Below are positions 19,149 through 29,193 of a stretch of DNA of 64,000 nucleotides, one piece after another (the stretch's first letter is position 1; each line of letters opens with the position of its first letter). The notes under the pieces were generated by a model. It was not told the origin of the DNA. It did not search any database and worked only from the letters and a program-made list of their open reading frames with translations. The position numbers and the translations under genes are program-made. The DNA comes from Clostridia bacterium (GTDB taxonomy: Bacteria > Bacillota > Clostridia > Acetivibrionales > DSM-2933). The stretch spans positions 123,365 through 187,364 of the forward strand of contig JAOABQ010000013.1 of the NCBI GenBank assembly GCA_026418275.1, in the 5' to 3' direction.

Positions 19149-20243
19149 TTGAGTAATCATGAAAAATATATGAAAAGAGCATTGGAACTGGCAAAGAAAG
19201 GCTCTGGCAAAACCAATCCAAACCCACTGGTGGGCGCTGTCATTGTAAAAAACGAAACCGTTATCGCTGAAGGCTTTCATGAAGTTTTGGGAGGGGCCCA
19301 TGCTGAGGTAGCTGCCATGCAAAGTGCCACGCAAGATGTTAAAGATAGTACGCTTTATGTTAATTTAGAACCCTGTTCTCACTTCGGAAGGACACCTCCT
19401 TGTGCAAAAGCTGTTATTGATGCAGGAATCAAGGAAGTCGTTATCGGCATGGTAGACCCCAATCCCAAAGTCTCGGGACAAGGAATTAAAATGCTGCAAG
19501 ATGCGGGGATAACAACTACTGTCGGTATACTTGAGGAAGAATGTAAAAAGCTTAATGAAATCTTTATCAAATATATCGTGACCAAACGTCCCTTCACCAT
19601 CCTTAAAACTGCCATGACACTGGATGGAAAGATCGCATCGGCAACTGGGGATTCCAAATGGATATCCGGGGAAAAATCCAGACTCTACGTCCATCACATA
19701 AGAAACAGAGTGTCTGCCGTCATGGTGGGTATTACAACGGTGCTCAAGGATAACCCCTTTCTTACAACAAGGCTGGAATCCGGCCCTGGCAGGGATGCTG
19801 CCAGAATAATCGTAGACAGTAAAGGTGTTTTGCCTTTAGACAGCAATGTCATAAATCCTAAGTCAAACGCCAAAGTTTTTCTTGCAACAACTTCCGCCAT
19901 AAATCCTTTAAAGGAAAAACAGCTTGAAGAAAAAGGCGTACATATCATTAAAGCGGATGGTATCTCTGGACAGGTTGATCTTATAAAACTAATGAATGAA
20001 CTCTATAAGATGGAAATGGACAGCGTTCTCTTGGAAGGAGGCGGAACACTCAACGCTTCTGCCCTTCAAAGCGGAATTGTAGATAAGCTTATGTTTTTTA
20101 TAGCCCCCAAAGTCATTGGAGGCAAGGATGCTGTTACACCGGTTGAAGGATGTGGTATTCATTTAATGAAGGATGCTGTGGGAATAAAAGATATGAATGT
20201 TTTAAGGTTTGACGAGGATATTTTAATTGAGGGCTACTTATAA
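19149..20243 (+). CDS. ribD: Riboflavin biosynthesis deaminase/reductase
   Basis: RibD deaminates and then reduces the pyrimidine intermediate formed by GTP cyclohydrolase II. The N-terminal deaminase carries the zinc site HAEVAAM and PCSHFGRTPPCAKA, followed by DPNPKVSGQG. The reductase domain follows from about residue 145 (MTLDGKIASATGDSKWISG). An ATG at 19137 is in frame but abuts GAAGG with no spacing, so the TTG at 19149, behind AAGGATGGTGG, is preferred (364 residues); the upstream ATG would add four residues. It is the first gene of the FMN-controlled operon. Confidence 0.95.
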   Translation: MSNHEKYMKRALELAKKGSGKTNPNPLVGAVIVKNETVIAEGFHEVLGGAHAEVAAMQSATQDVKDSTLYVNLEPCSHFGRTPPCAKAVIDAGIKEVVIGMVDPNPKVSGQGIKMLQDAGITTTVGILEEECKKLNEIFIKYIVTKRPFTILKTAMTLDGKIASATGDSKWISGEKSRLYVHHIRNRVSAVMVGITTVLKDNPFLTTRLESGPGRDAARIIVDSKGVLPLDSNVINPKSNAKVFLATTSAINPLKEKQLEEKGVHIIKADGISGQVDLIKLMNELYKMEMDSVLLEGGGTLNASALQSGIVDKLMFFIAPKVIGGKDAVTPVEGCGIHLMKDAVGIKDMNVLRFDEDILIEGYL

Positions 20244-20273
20244 AAAACTTTTTTATGTATGAGGAGTATTGTT

Positions 20274-20927
20274 ATGTTTACCGGTATAATTGAAGAAATC
20301 GGAACGGTGCGGGAAATGATCCGGGGCAGCAAATCCATCCGGATAAAAATTGAGTGCAGCAAAATTATGGACGATATTAAAATCGGAGACAGTATCTCAG
20401 TAAATGGGATATGCCTCACTGCCACTCACCTGGGAGATAACTTTTTTATTGCGGATGTAATGCCTGAAACAATGGAAAAAACCAATTTGGGCAGGCTAAA
20501 TATTGCGGGTAAGGTGAACCTTGAAAGGGCTTTACGGCTATCGGACAGGATGGGCGGACATATCGTTACAGGCCATATCGACGGGGTAGGCATCATAAAA
20601 GGAAAAAATGCGGATGATAATGCAGTCTGGCTCACCGTAGAAGCACCGGACAGCATTTTAAAATATATTGTTATGAAAGGCTCGGTGGCATTGGATGGTA
20701 CAAGCTTAACCGTTGCCTATATCGATGATTGCAGTTTTAAAGTTTCTCTAATCCCTCTTACCAGGGGAGAAACCACCTTAGGCCGCAAGGAAACCGGGGA
20801 TTTCATTAACATCGAATGCGATGTTTTAGGGAAATATATTGAAAAGCTTCTCCTGAATAATATCCCAAGTGAGGCTCATAAAAATGAGATCAGTTTGGAT
20901 TTTCTAGAGGAAAACGGATTCGCTTAA
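20274..20927 (+). CDS. ribE: Riboflavin synthase, alpha subunit
   Basis: RibE dismutates two molecules of 6,7-dimethyl-8-ribityllumazine to riboflavin. It has the canonical start MFTGIIEEIG and two tandem lumazine-binding domains, with the conserved GDSISVNGICLT in the first and KGSVALDGTSLTV in the second, and GGHIVTGHIDG between them. The 217 residues match the family. An earlier ATG at 20259 overlaps the Shine-Dalgarno GAGGAG, so the ATG at 20274 is chosen. Confidence 0.96.
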   Translation: MFTGIIEEIGTVREMIRGSKSIRIKIECSKIMDDIKIGDSISVNGICLTATHLGDNFFIADVMPETMEKTNLGRLNIAGKVNLERALRLSDRMGGHIVTGHIDGVGIIKGKNADDNAVWLTVEAPDSILKYIVMKGSVALDGTSLTVAYIDDCSFKVSLIPLTRGETTLGRKETGDFINIECDVLGKYIEKLLLNNIPSEAHKNEISLDFLEENGFA

Positions 20928-20952
20928 GATATAAAGAGAAGGAGGGACAGCA

Positions 20953-22170
20953 ATGCAGTTTAATACAATCGAAGAAGCATTGGAAGATATCCGACATGGA
21001 AAAATGATCGTGGTGGTAGATGATGAAGACAGGGAAAATGAAGGTGATTTGATCATGGCCGCCGAAAAGGTTACGCCGGAAAGCATCAACTTTATGGCTG
21101 CACACGGGCGGGGTATGATTTGTGCTCCCATTACGTCAAAACGCGCTGCAGAATTGGATTTACCCTTAATGGTTGAAAAAAACAATGAAAATATGCGTAC
21201 CGCGTTTACTGTAACCATTGACCATAAAACCTCAACGACAGGTATTTCCGCCTTTGAAAGGGCAAACACAATCAAGGAACTGGTAAACCCTCTTGCCAAG
21301 CCGGCTGACTTTGTCCGGCCCGGCCACATCTTTCCCCTTGTAGCAATGGATGGCGGTGTATTAAAACGGTCAGGTCACACGGAAGCTTCTGTGGATTTGG
21401 CAAAAATGGCCGGCTTCACTCCTGCCGGTGTCATTTGTGAAATCATGAATGAGGATGGAACCATGGCAAGGGTAAAACAACTCATGGAGTTTGTAAAAAA
21501 GCACGACCTTAAAATCATATCCATTGCAGAATTGATTCAGTACAGGCGTAATCATGAAAAGCTTATTAAAAGGGCAGCAGATGCAAAAATGCCTAATGTT
21601 TACGGCAATTTCAGGATCGTAGCTTATGAAAACGTTATCAACGGGGAACATCACGTTGCCCTGGTAATGGGTGACGTAGCTAATTCAGAGGCTCCCGTAC
21701 TTGTCAGAGTTCACTCGGAATGTTTGACAGGGGATGCTTTTCACTCCTTACGCTGTGACTGTGGTGACCAGCTTAATGCTGCACTCCGTGAAATCAGTGA
21801 AGAAGGGAAAGGTATTTTGCTTTATATGCGTCAGGAGGGTCGCGGCATCGGTCTTGTGAATAAAATCCGTGCTTATGAGCTTCAGGATAAGGGTAAAGAC
21901 ACGGTAGAAGCAAATGTCCTTTTGGGCTTTGCACCCGATATGCGGGAATACGGAATTGGGGCACAGATATTATGTGACTTGGGTGTGAAGAAAATTAGAC
22001 TTCTCACCAACAATCCTAAAAAACTTGTTGGCCTTAGCGGGTACGGCTTGGAGATAACAGAAAGAGTCCCCCTGCAAATCAAGGAAAACGATGTTAACCG
22101 GTTTTATTTAAAAACAAAAAAAGATAAAATGGGTCATCTTTTAGATTCGGTTGAAGAACAGAAAATGTAA
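20953..22170 (+). CDS. ribBA: 3,4-dihydroxy-2-butanone 4-phosphate synthase / GTP cyclohydrolase II
   Basis: This bifunctional enzyme provides both precursors of riboflavin. The N-terminal half (1-200) is the DHBP synthase, with the acidic loop [11 protein letters not shown] and TGISAFERA. The C-terminal half is GTP cyclohydrolase II with the zinc cysteines in [18 protein letters not shown] and the motif RQEGRGIGL. At 405 residues it has the usual fused length. AGGAGGGACAGCA precedes the ATG. It lies between ribE and ribH, as in Bacillus. Confidence 0.97.
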   Translation: MQFNTIEEALEDIRHGKMIVVVDDEDRENEGDLIMAAEKVTPESINFMAAHGRGMICAPITSKRAAELDLPLMVEKNNENMRTAFTVTIDHKTSTTGISAFERANTIKELVNPLAKPADFVRPGHIFPLVAMDGGVLKRSGHTEASVDLAKMAGFTPAGVICEIMNEDGTMARVKQLMEFVKKHDLKIISIAELIQYRRNHEKLIKRAADAKMPNVYGNFRIVAYENVINGEHHVALVMGDVANSEAPVLVRVHSECLTGDAFHSLRCDCGDQLNAALREISEEGKGILLYMRQEGRGIGLVNKIRAYELQDKGKDTVEANVLLGFAPDMREYGIGAQILCDLGVKKIRLLTNNPKKLVGLSGYGLEITERVPLQIKENDVNRFYLKTKKDKMGHLLDSVEEQKM

Positions 22171-22198
22171 GTTAAACTTATTTAGGAGGAAAATGAAA

Positions 22199-22666
22199 AT
22201 GGCAATTAAAACAAATGCAGGTAATTTGATCGCAAGCAATCTTAAATTCGGCATCATCATCGGACGTTTTAATGAATTTATCAGCAGTAAGCTTTTAGGG
22301 GGGGCTATTGACGGGTTAGTCCGTCATGGAGCTGAGGAATCCAATATTGAAGTCACTTGGGTTCCTGGAGCATTTGAGATTCCTCTTGCTGCACAAAAGA
22401 TGGCAAACTCTAAAAAATTTGACGCTGTGATTTGCCTTGGTGCTGTTATTAGAGGGTCTACTCCTCACTTCGATTTTGTTTCCAATGAAATGTCCAAAGG
22501 TATTGCAAAGGTTTCTTTAGATGCTTCTCTCCCGGTTATTTTTGGGGTTTTGACCACAGATACTATCGAACAGGCTATTGAAAGAGCAGGCACCAAAGCC
22601 GGGAACAAGGGTTATGATGCGGCAGTCACTGCTATTGAAATGGCAAACCTTATGAAGGTCCTTTAG
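22199..22666 (+). CDS. ribH: 6,7-dimethyl-8-ribityllumazine synthase
   Basis: RibH condenses the ribityl pyrimidine with DHBP to lumazine and usually forms an icosahedral shell. Signatures are GRFNEF near the start, [27 protein letters not shown] with the catalytic His, and FGVLTTDT. The frame opens 48 bases earlier, but AGGAGG at 22184-22189 has correct spacing only to the ATG at 22199, giving 155 residues. It is the last gene of the operon and is followed by a terminator. Confidence 0.97.
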   Translation: MAIKTNAGNLIASNLKFGIIIGRFNEFISSKLLGGAIDGLVRHGAEESNIEVTWVPGAFEIPLAAQKMANSKKFDAVICLGAVIRGSTPHFDFVSNEMSKGIAKVSLDASLPVIFGVLTTDTIEQAIERAGTKAGNKGYDAAVTAIEMANLMKVL

Positions 22667-22700
22667 TACTTATTGGCTCCAAGTTATATAAACCTTTAAA

Positions 22701-22738
22701 AAATCATTTGTACCGTGTGCAAGTGATTTTTGTTTTTT
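22701..22738 (+). terminator. Terminator of the rib operon
   Basis: AAATCATTTG pairs with CAAGTGATTT around a 9-base loop, followed by TTGTTTTTT. Confidence 0.8.
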
Positions 22739-23017
22739 ACCCTTTTGTAACTAATTTTTAATTCTTTGGTAATTCTATTTTTTTTAAATCTTATATAAAA
22801 TAGTTGGTATAGATATCCAAATTTAAAATTGATTTTCCGGCTTGTAAACTACCTCTTATCCCAGGAATTTCAGAAGCCGAATTTTCATTTTTTCAAATGG
22901 TTATCTACCGGCATAAGGCTCGAAAAATATTTTTTGTTTTTTGTGAAATTTTTGGAACCTTTAAAGCCCATATCAAGTCTAACGTATTGTAAATAATTTA
23001 AAAAAGGAGTGTTTATT
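22739..23017. other. AT-rich leader region of the SLH protein gene
   Basis: I see no ORF and no known RNA fold in this stretch. It ends with AAAGGAG eight bases before the TTG start of the SLH protein gene. Confidence 0.4.
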
Positions 23018-25183
23018 TTGAAAAGAAAAATTGCTTTAATTTTAACCGTAGTAATGCTGATCATGTCTATAGCCCCTTTGATTGCATTCGCAGATAGTGA
23101 CAAGGGCCTTCAAAATGTCATTAAATCAGTAAAAGAAAAGTTAAGTATCCCAACTAAGTTTACAGAGTTCAACTACAACATTGAAACAATAAGCGGAAAG
23201 AAAATATGGAATTTAGCTTGGAACAGCAAGGATGAAAATGATGGCAATGTGAATGTACGCGTGAACGAAAGCGGTGTCATTTACTCTTACAACTTTTACA
23301 AACCCTATGATTATTCGGTAAAAAAACTTCCTAAAGTAAGTAAAAAGGAAGCCAAGGAAAAAACAGAAGCTTTTATCGAGAAATTAAACCCGGGTATTCT
23401 CTCCAAACTTAAATTCATTGAGAATCCCCAGCAAACAATCAACGATACATACTATAATTTTAACTATGTACGAATGGCAAACAGTATCCCGTTTTATAAC
23501 AACGGAATCAATGTAGATGTAAGCCGTGAAACCGGTGATATTCAGAATTATAACTACAACTGGACAGAAAATGCGGTTTTCCCTTCAGTGGATAAAGCAA
23601 TCTCAATTGAAAAAGCCCAAGAAGCCTTCAAACAAAAATTAGGCTTGAAGCTTGTGTACAATTATTACATGGAAGACGAGAAAATGAAAGTAGTTCCGGT
23701 TTATACCAGTGTTTACAGCAATCAAAGCTGTATTGATGCCTTAACCGGTGAAAAAATCGACATGACTTTGGGTCTATATGGCACTTCCTATGATATGGCT
23801 ATGGGCGGCACAGGTATAAGATTAACCTTCAACGAAGCGAAAAAAGAATCCGCGGCCCTCTCACCTGAAGAAATCAAGGCTGTTGAGGAAGTATCCAAGC
23901 TAATCTCTCAGGAAGAAGCGGAAAAAATTGTCCTTGGATTAAAATACATTGATATTTCCGGATTAAAGCTAATCCGGGCTGAACTTGCTAAGGACTGGTA
24001 CACCAAAAAGGATTTCACCTGGAACTTATTCTATTCCAATGACCCTATTAAAAAATCCGAAGATTATAAATCGGTCAATATCCGTCTGGACGCCCAGACT
24101 GGAGAAGTTAAAGGCTTCTACTCCAGTATAAATAACATAAAGGAAACAGATACGCCCAAATACGATGAAAAAGCAGCTAAAATTGAGGTCGAAAAGTTCC
24201 TTAAGGAATTTTTCCCTAAGAAGTTTGATTCTGCAAAATTGGAAGAATTACCCAACAACGATCTTTACCCGAGATATAATTCCGAAGTACCTAAGAGCTA
24301 TTATTTCCGTTATTTAAGACATGCAAATGGGGTTCCTTTCCCAAGCAACTCACTGGGCGCTAATTTCGATGCTGTCAACGGTAAAATAACGAGCCTCGAT
24401 ATGGAATGGTTTGACGTAGATTTCCCCGGCGTTGATAAAGTTATAACCCTTGATAGTGCTTATAAGAAACTGTTTGCAGAAATTGGACTTGAACTCCAAT
24501 ATAAGACTAAAAATCAAGATCCTTATATTGAAAAGTTCATTCCACAAGAAACCGGAGAGAAAGAAGAAATCAGACTGGTTTATGCTGTCAAACCGGCTAA
24601 ACCTGTAGTCTTTGATGCAAATACAGGCATCATCCTAGATCAGGACGGAAAACCCTTCAAGGAAAAAAAGGCCATTGAATACACCGATATCAAAGGCCAC
24701 TACGCAGAAAAACAAATTACTGCACTTGCAGAGTATGGCATTGCTTTTGAAAGCGATACCTTTAAACCGAAGGATAAAATTACACAACAGGATTTCTTCA
24801 TCCTACTCTCTAAAGTCATAAACAACCCCGGATATTATATCCCTTATGCATCTAAATCCGATAAAACAGATGAAATATATAAGCTGCTTATCCGTGAAGG
24901 AATTGTGAAGGAAAGTGAAAAAGCTCCCAATGCGCTATTAACCAGAGAAGACAGTGTGAAGTTTATCATCAGAGCTTTAAAGTATGATAAGGTAGCAGAC
25001 CTAAAAGATATTTTCATCTGCAATTTTAAGGATAAAGACAAGATCAACCCTGCTTTGATCGGCTACGTTACCATAGCGAGCAGTCTTAAAATTATTAATG
25101 GAAACGGCAAATTCTTTAATCCTAAGGGCAGCTTGACAAGAGGCGATGCAGCAATATTAATCTACAATTATCTTCAAAAATAA
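23018..25183 (+). CDS. Secreted PepSY/YcdB-type protein with C-terminal SLH domains
   Basis: A signal peptide (about residues 1-27, ending AFA) leads into repeated YcdB/PepSY-like modules up to about residue 555, with recurrent V.VSRETGDIQNYNYNW-type and DAQTGEVKGFY-type strands. Three S-layer homology repeats close the protein: IKGHYAEKQITALAEYGI, then YKLLIREGIVKE with LTREDSVKFIIRAL, then INGNGKFFNPKGSLTRGDA. SLH repeats bind secondary cell-wall polymer, so the protein should sit on the cell surface. PepSY modules are often linked to protease inhibition. The frame reaches a GTG at 23009 inside the Shine-Dalgarno; the TTG at 23018 is preferred (721 residues). Confidence 0.85.
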   Translation: MKRKIALILTVVMLIMSIAPLIAFADSDKGLQNVIKSVKEKLSIPTKFTEFNYNIETISGKKIWNLAWNSKDENDGNVNVRVNESGVIYSYNFYKPYDYSVKKLPKVSKKEAKEKTEAFIEKLNPGILSKLKFIENPQQTINDTYYNFNYVRMANSIPFYNNGINVDVSRETGDIQNYNYNWTENAVFPSVDKAISIEKAQEAFKQKLGLKLVYNYYMEDEKMKVVPVYTSVYSNQSCIDALTGEKIDMTLGLYGTSYDMAMGGTGIRLTFNEAKKESAALSPEEIKAVEEVSKLISQEEAEKIVLGLKYIDISGLKLIRAELAKDWYTKKDFTWNLFYSNDPIKKSEDYKSVNIRLDAQTGEVKGFYSSINNIKETDTPKYDEKAAKIEVEKFLKEFFPKKFDSAKLEELPNNDLYPRYNSEVPKSYYFRYLRHANGVPFPSNSLGANFDAVNGKITSLDMEWFDVDFPGVDKVITLDSAYKKLFAEIGLELQYKTKNQDPYIEKFIPQETGEKEEIRLVYAVKPAKPVVFDANTGIILDQDGKPFKEKKAIEYTDIKGHYAEKQITALAEYGIAFESDTFKPKDKITQQDFFILLSKVINNPGYYIPYASKSDKTDEIYKLLIREGIVKESEKAPNALLTREDSVKFIIRALKYDKVADLKDIFICNFKDKDKINPALIGYVTIASSLKIINGNGKFFNPKGSLTRGDAAILIYNYLQK

Positions 25184-25196
25184 TGGTTCACAGTTG

Positions 25197-25230
25197 AAAA
25201 GGAGTCCGGAAACCCCGGATTCCTTTTTAT
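25197..25230 (+). terminator. Terminator after the SLH protein gene
   Basis: AAAAGGAGTCCGG pairs with CCGGATTCCTTTT (one G-T pair), followed by a T-rich tail. Confidence 0.8.
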
Positions 25231-25419
25231 TTACTGCTTTTTCTAGTGGATACGCATTTGCATTAAACATAAGTATCTTCTCTAAACAAATCATTTTGAA
25301 GGTGGTTTTTATCCCTTTCATGAAAACTGGCATAAATTCATGATTGAAAAGCTTAAACTGCGGTATATACTATTTAATTGAATTTGTAAAATTTAGAAGA
25401 GTAACTCAAGGAGGACAAA

Positions 25420-25953
25420 ATGCAAAACATTTATGAATTGATAAAACAAAGAACCAGTATCAGGTCCTATAAAAAAGATACCGTCCCCATGGAAACGGTA
25501 TTAAAAATCATCGAGGCTGCTTCTCTGGCACCATCCTGGGCTAACAAGCAGTGCTGGCGGTTTATTGTTGTTGACAGCCAGGTAGAAAAAAACATTATTG
25601 GCAGAGCCTCCGGTCAACACAATATTGCAAAAGCTTGTGAAGAAGCACCTTACATACTGGTTTTATGCGCTGATCCTAAGGAATCCGGCGTAAAAAACGG
25701 GATGGAGTATTATTTGTTTGATTGTGCTCTGGCCATGGAAAATCTTGTACTTGCAGCCCAAAATGAAGGACTCTCCACATGTATTATCGGCTGGTTTGAT
25801 GAGAAGGCAATCAAAGCTGTTTTAAATGCGCCTGAACACTTAAGAATTGTTGCATTCACACCCTTAGGATATAGCAATGAGCAAAGCAAAATCCGGTCAA
25901 GAAAGAAACCCAATGAAGTTATATATCACAATTTATGGGGAAACAACTTATAA
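25420..25953 (+). CDS. Nitroreductase family protein
   Basis: A 177-residue FMN-dependent oxidoreductase of the nitroreductase fold. The FMN-binding start (IKQRTSIRSYKKD), SLAPSWANKQCWRFIVV and the C-terminal GYSNEQSKIRSRKKPNE are typical. The substrate is unknown; family members reduce quinones, nitro compounds or flavins. AAGGAGG precedes the ATG. It is convergent with a flavin reductase-like gene and shares a hairpin with it. Confidence 0.88.
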   Translation: MQNIYELIKQRTSIRSYKKDTVPMETVLKIIEAASLAPSWANKQCWRFIVVDSQVEKNIIGRASGQHNIAKACEEAPYILVLCADPKESGVKNGMEYYLFDCALAMENLVLAAQNEGLSTCIIGWFDEKAIKAVLNAPEHLRIVAFTPLGYSNEQSKIRSRKKPNEVIYHNLWGNNL

Positions 25954-25982
25954 ATAGCAAAATTCATTGAATTTTGCTATTT
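25952..25982. terminator. Bidirectional terminator between convergent redox genes
   Basis: A perfect 15-bp inverted repeat (AAATAGCAAAATTCA and its complement) has almost no loop. It begins just before the nitroreductase stop codon and overlaps the stop codon of the flavin reductase gene on the minus strand. It probably serves both genes. Confidence 0.75.
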
Positions 25983-26561
25983 ATGATTTCTTTTTAAATT
26001 CTTTCTCTTTGTCACTGAATAACCAAAGTACCCTAACGACTTGTCGAGGGTCCAGTATTCACCGTGGGAGTAACAAATAAGGCCTGCCTTATCCATATGA
26101 AGCTTGCCTTTTTCGTCCAATAATTTCTCTTTCACGTTTACAGCAACAACCTCCGCAATAAAGAGGTCATGAGATCCCAATTCCATCACATTTCGTACAA
26201 CACATTCTATATTTATCGGGCTTTCCTTAATTAAAGGAACACTTATTTGAGATGCCTTTTCAGCTGTTAATCCGGTTGCTTCAAATTTATCCAGGTCCTT
26301 TCCGGATTTTACACCGCAAAAGTCAGCCGCAAAGGCAAGTTTCTGGTTAACAAGGTTTATCACAAATTCACCTTTTGCTTTTATCAGTTCATAGGAATAC
26401 CGCTCTTTCCTTACCGATATTGAAACCATAGGCGGTTGAGAATTTACTGTTCCAGCCCAAGCAATCGTAATAATATTGGGTTTTCCTGTTTCATCTGCAC
26501 AAGTAACCATGACTACGGGAACCGGATTCAATATGGTTGAAGGTTTCCACACCTGTTTCAT
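25977..26561 (-). CDS. Flavin reductase family protein (FMN-binding split barrel)
   Basis: The protein resembles the flavin reductase/flavoredoxin family: NPVPVVMVTCADETGKPNIITIAWAG at the start, then QPPMVSISVRKERYSYELI and GEFVINLV. These proteins bind FMN and pass electrons from NAD(P)H or ferredoxin. The frame opens at 26600, but GGGAGG at about 26573 is ten bases before the ATG at 26561, which gives the normal start MKQVWKPSTILNP and 194 residues. Confidence 0.87.
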   Translation of the reverse strand: MKQVWKPSTILNPVPVVMVTCADETGKPNIITIAWAGTVNSQPPMVSISVRKERYSYELIKAKGEFVINLVNQKLAFAADFCGVKSGKDLDKFEATGLTAEKASQISVPLIKESPINIECVVRNVMELGSHDLFIAEVVAVNVKEKLLDEKGKLHMDKAGLICYSHGEYWTLDKSLGYFGYSVTKRKNLKRNHK

Positions 26562-26720
26562 TTCCCTCTTTCCTCCCAGATCAGCTATACCCACTTGCAT
26601 TTAAAATAGATTTATTAATGAAGCACCTGGATATTTTATGCAAATAGGTATCTATTCATATATATTTAAATTTTACATCAGCAAATAAAAATATACAATA
26701 TTCCCCTTGTATATGAAATT

Positions 26721-27191
26721 CTAAATATGAATTGGGTGAGTAAAAACCTTTACAATACCCGTTGCTACATTCATTTCCAAAGTCCTGCTCAATATCCCTC
26801 CGGTCTCATTAGAATGTATTTTAATACATAGACTGTCTAATGTACACACCAGAGCTTCAATGTTTCTTTTTCCAATATTAAATACATCATCATTATTGAT
26901 TGAGTTTGCTCCGCCATAAAGGCCAATTTTAAGTTCACCTTTAAGACATCCGTAAAGTTTACACATTTTATTGATCAGTACAGGCAACCCTGTAGTTGCA
27001 AAGTAGCAAGGTCTGGAATTGATGTCCCTAATATCTGTGGGAAACGGAAGCGCCACATGGACCATTCCTGCCACTTTGTTTAAAGGACTGTAGGCTGTTA
27101 CCGCCACGCAGGATGCCAGAGCAAAGGTCCTTATTGAATCTGCCTCTTTATTAGAAACTGCACACTCCCCTATTCCAACGATCAATTCCAT
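26721..27191 (-). CDS. cheD: CheD chemoreceptor glutamine deamidase
   Basis: CheD deamidates glutamines in chemoreceptors and interacts with CheC in Firmicutes. The catalytic Cys lies in TFALASCVAVTAYS and the His in KVAGMVHVALP, followed by the phosphate/threonine loop SRPCYFATTGLPVL. GLYGGAN near the middle is also typical. The frame starts at 27209; the ATG at 27191, behind AGGTGG, gives the usual start MELIVGIGE and 156 residues. Other che genes are not in the window, so this is an orphan, though a PilZ protein is 8 kb away. Confidence 0.88.
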   Translation of the reverse strand: MELIVGIGECAVSNKEADSIRTFALASCVAVTAYSPLNKVAGMVHVALPFPTDIRDINSRPCYFATTGLPVLINKMCKLYGCLKGELKIGLYGGANSINNDDVFNIGKRNIEALVCTLDSLCIKIHSNETGGILSRTLEMNVATGIVKVFTHPIHI

Positions 27192-27357
27192 ATTTCCACC
27201 TACTAGCATATGATAGAAAGAGCCATCCTCAAATAAGATTCGGCATTTTTATTAAAAGTCCTTTTTCCACATTTTGCCCTTGTAATACTTTAAAGCATAT
27301 TGGCATATTCCGGCAAAGTTATATTAGCACTCACCCTTCAACGTGGCCCCCAAGCTA

Positions 27358-27828
27358 TTAAAGCATGGGGGTTGCCCTCATTTCCATAATGGACTGGATT
27401 TCATCCTCTAAAGATTTTACATCCCTAATAATCGCAGACAACTTCATCAGCATCGGATTGTGCATTCTTGAGTTTTGTATCTTGTTTCTTAGCAATACAG
27501 CAAATGAATAAACTCCTGCCAAAAATTGCAGCATAATGAATAAAGACCCGAATTTAGACTCAGCACGTATTTCATCATCCTTTAATCTATGAACTTTGAT
27601 TGCTTCATTTCCTTCCAAAAGATCGATTAATGCTTTTTTAACATTGTAAATCCGCCCTCGTGATGAAGCTTTTAAAAACTCTTTTCCATTCTGATAGCCT
27701 ATTTCAAGAGAAGGCAAAAGCATTGTTTCTATACAATTGCGGATTTCCCCTTCATCAATTTCATCTGATTTTACCAAAAGGTCCAACTTTTCGTAAAACT
27801 CCAATGCAATAAAATTTGTTTCCTTCAT
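27358..27828 (-). CDS. Protein of unknown function, helical
   Basis: I do not recognise this 156-residue protein. It is predicted to be mostly helical and acidic at the N-terminus. It has one moderately hydrophobic segment near residues 95-112 (SLFIMLQFLAGVYSFAVLL) and a helical C-terminus (IIRDVKSLEDEIQSIM). It has a plausible ribosome binding site (GGGGGAG) and reads on the same strand as cheD, about 150 bases upstream of it, so it may be co-transcribed. Confidence 0.65.
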   Translation of the reverse strand: MKETNFIALEFYEKLDLLVKSDEIDEGEIRNCIETMLLPSLEIGYQNGKEFLKASSRGRIYNVKKALIDLLEGNEAIKVHRLKDDEIRAESKFGSLFIMLQFLAGVYSFAVLLRNKIQNSRMHNPMLMKLSAIIRDVKSLEDEIQSIMEMRATPML

Positions 27829-28285
27829 TTAAACTCCCCCTGTACACGGACAATACGTTTCTCTAAATAACTATATATAAAATTCAATAATAAATATATA
27901 ATAAACCTATCACTCTGTCTACAATAATTCGTAAAATTTATGTTAAGCTTAAAATTCTGTTATTTTTTACTATTAATCTCTCTGACATTTACTGAAAACC
28001 CTATTAAATACACATGTTATAAGAAAGCTCTGTCCACTCTTTATCGAAACGGATTCCTTTTTTTGGTATTCTATTACTATGTATATCCTGGAAGGATCAT
28101 AAGTATTCTTTAAATTGATAGAATAATACTCTATTTTATGCAAACAGTATTTGAAGCTTAAGTATAAATGCAACCTCTAAGAATTGGATGTAAAAGAATT
28201 GTCCTATACAGCGTTTAATGGTAAAATTAAATTATATTAAACACAATTATCCTATTATGCTGCTCTTTTTTTAAAGAGGTGACTT
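27829..28285. promoter_or_regulatory. Divergent upstream region with PP2C promoter
   Basis: The 457 AT-rich bases contain no convincing gene. Toward the phosphatase, TTGTCC (28199-28204) and TAAAAT (28222-28227) are 17 bases apart. Confidence 0.4.
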
Positions 28286-29140
28286 ATGATCTGCAAGTTA
28301 ACCACAATCGACGCTTCTGCGGTCACAAACAAAGGCCTCGTGCGGACAAACAATGAAGACAACTTTTATATGAATGGCCTTTTTATGGAGGAATATGAAA
28401 GGGATAGCCATCGTGAGCACTCTGTAAACCACACCAGCAACAATTTTTTATTTGCGCTCTGTGATGGAATGGGAGGGGAAAACCAGGGAGAAAAAGCTGC
28501 TTTGATTGCAGTAACCGAATTAAAAAAATTCCATTCCCGTATACTTCAATCCCCGGGATTTGAGGAGAAGCTCAGCCAATTGAATATCTATGTTAAGGAA
28601 ACCAATGATTTAATTTATAACACGCCTTCGAGCGGCTTTATCAATAAAATGGGCACCACCTTTGCCTGCCTTCTGATTTCGGAAGGTCAAGCAGCCGCAT
28701 TACACCTTGGAGACAGCAGAGTATATCATCTTCGCGGCAATACCCTTCAACAGCTTACTACCGACCACACGGAAGCGGAAAGATTGATCCGGCTCGGCAT
28801 TCTAACCAGGGAGCAGGCTTCTCATCATAAAAGCCGCAACCGTCTGTCAAGACACTTTGGTGTCTCTCCCGAAGAAGGGATTATGGAAGCTGATATCAGT
28901 CATTATATACATATTGATCCCGGAGACGTTTTTTTAATCTGCACCGATGGCCTCACGTCCATGGTGTGTGATGATAAAATCCGGGACATTCTTTCTAAGA
29001 AAACAAACAGCCTGGAAATATCCCACAATCTGGTTAATGAAGCTTTAAAAAACGGAGGATTGGACAATGTCACTGCCATAACCATCCGGATTTTGGAAGT
29101 AATGATACCCCATAAGCCTTATCACCATAATTTTAAATGA
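28286..29140 (+). CDS. PP2C-type serine/threonine phosphatase
   Basis: The 284 residues carry the PPM/PP2C metal-binding motifs in order: VRTNNEDNFY, ALCDGMGGENQGE, MGTTFACLL, LHLGDSRVYHL, FLICTDGLTSM and GGLDNVTAI. It should be a cytoplasmic Mn/Mg-dependent phosphatase that reverses Ser/Thr phosphorylation. The neighbouring gene 54 bases downstream is a Ser/Thr kinase, the classic phosphatase-kinase pair. An insert around residues 36-50 (EYERDSHREHSVNH) between the first two motifs is longer than in PrpC. Confidence 0.93.
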   Translation: MICKLTTIDASAVTNKGLVRTNNEDNFYMNGLFMEEYERDSHREHSVNHTSNNFLFALCDGMGGENQGEKAALIAVTELKKFHSRILQSPGFEEKLSQLNIYVKETNDLIYNTPSSGFINKMGTTFACLLISEGQAAALHLGDSRVYHLRGNTLQQLTTDHTEAERLIRLGILTREQASHHKSRNRLSRHFGVSPEEGIMEADISHYIHIDPGDVFLICTDGLTSMVCDDKIRDILSKKTNSLEISHNLVNEALKNGGLDNVTAITIRILEVMIPHKPYHHNFK

Positions 29141-29193
29141 TTCAGCCTTATTTTTCTGTTAAACAGTCTTTGCAACTTTAAGGGGGAAAAAAA

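Noticed and set aside
27973..28173. 66-codon minus-strand ORF in the gap before the PP2C gene
   Set aside because: It starts with a TTG that directly abuts the only purine-rich stretch, its composition follows the AT-rich gap, and it lies where promoters are expected.
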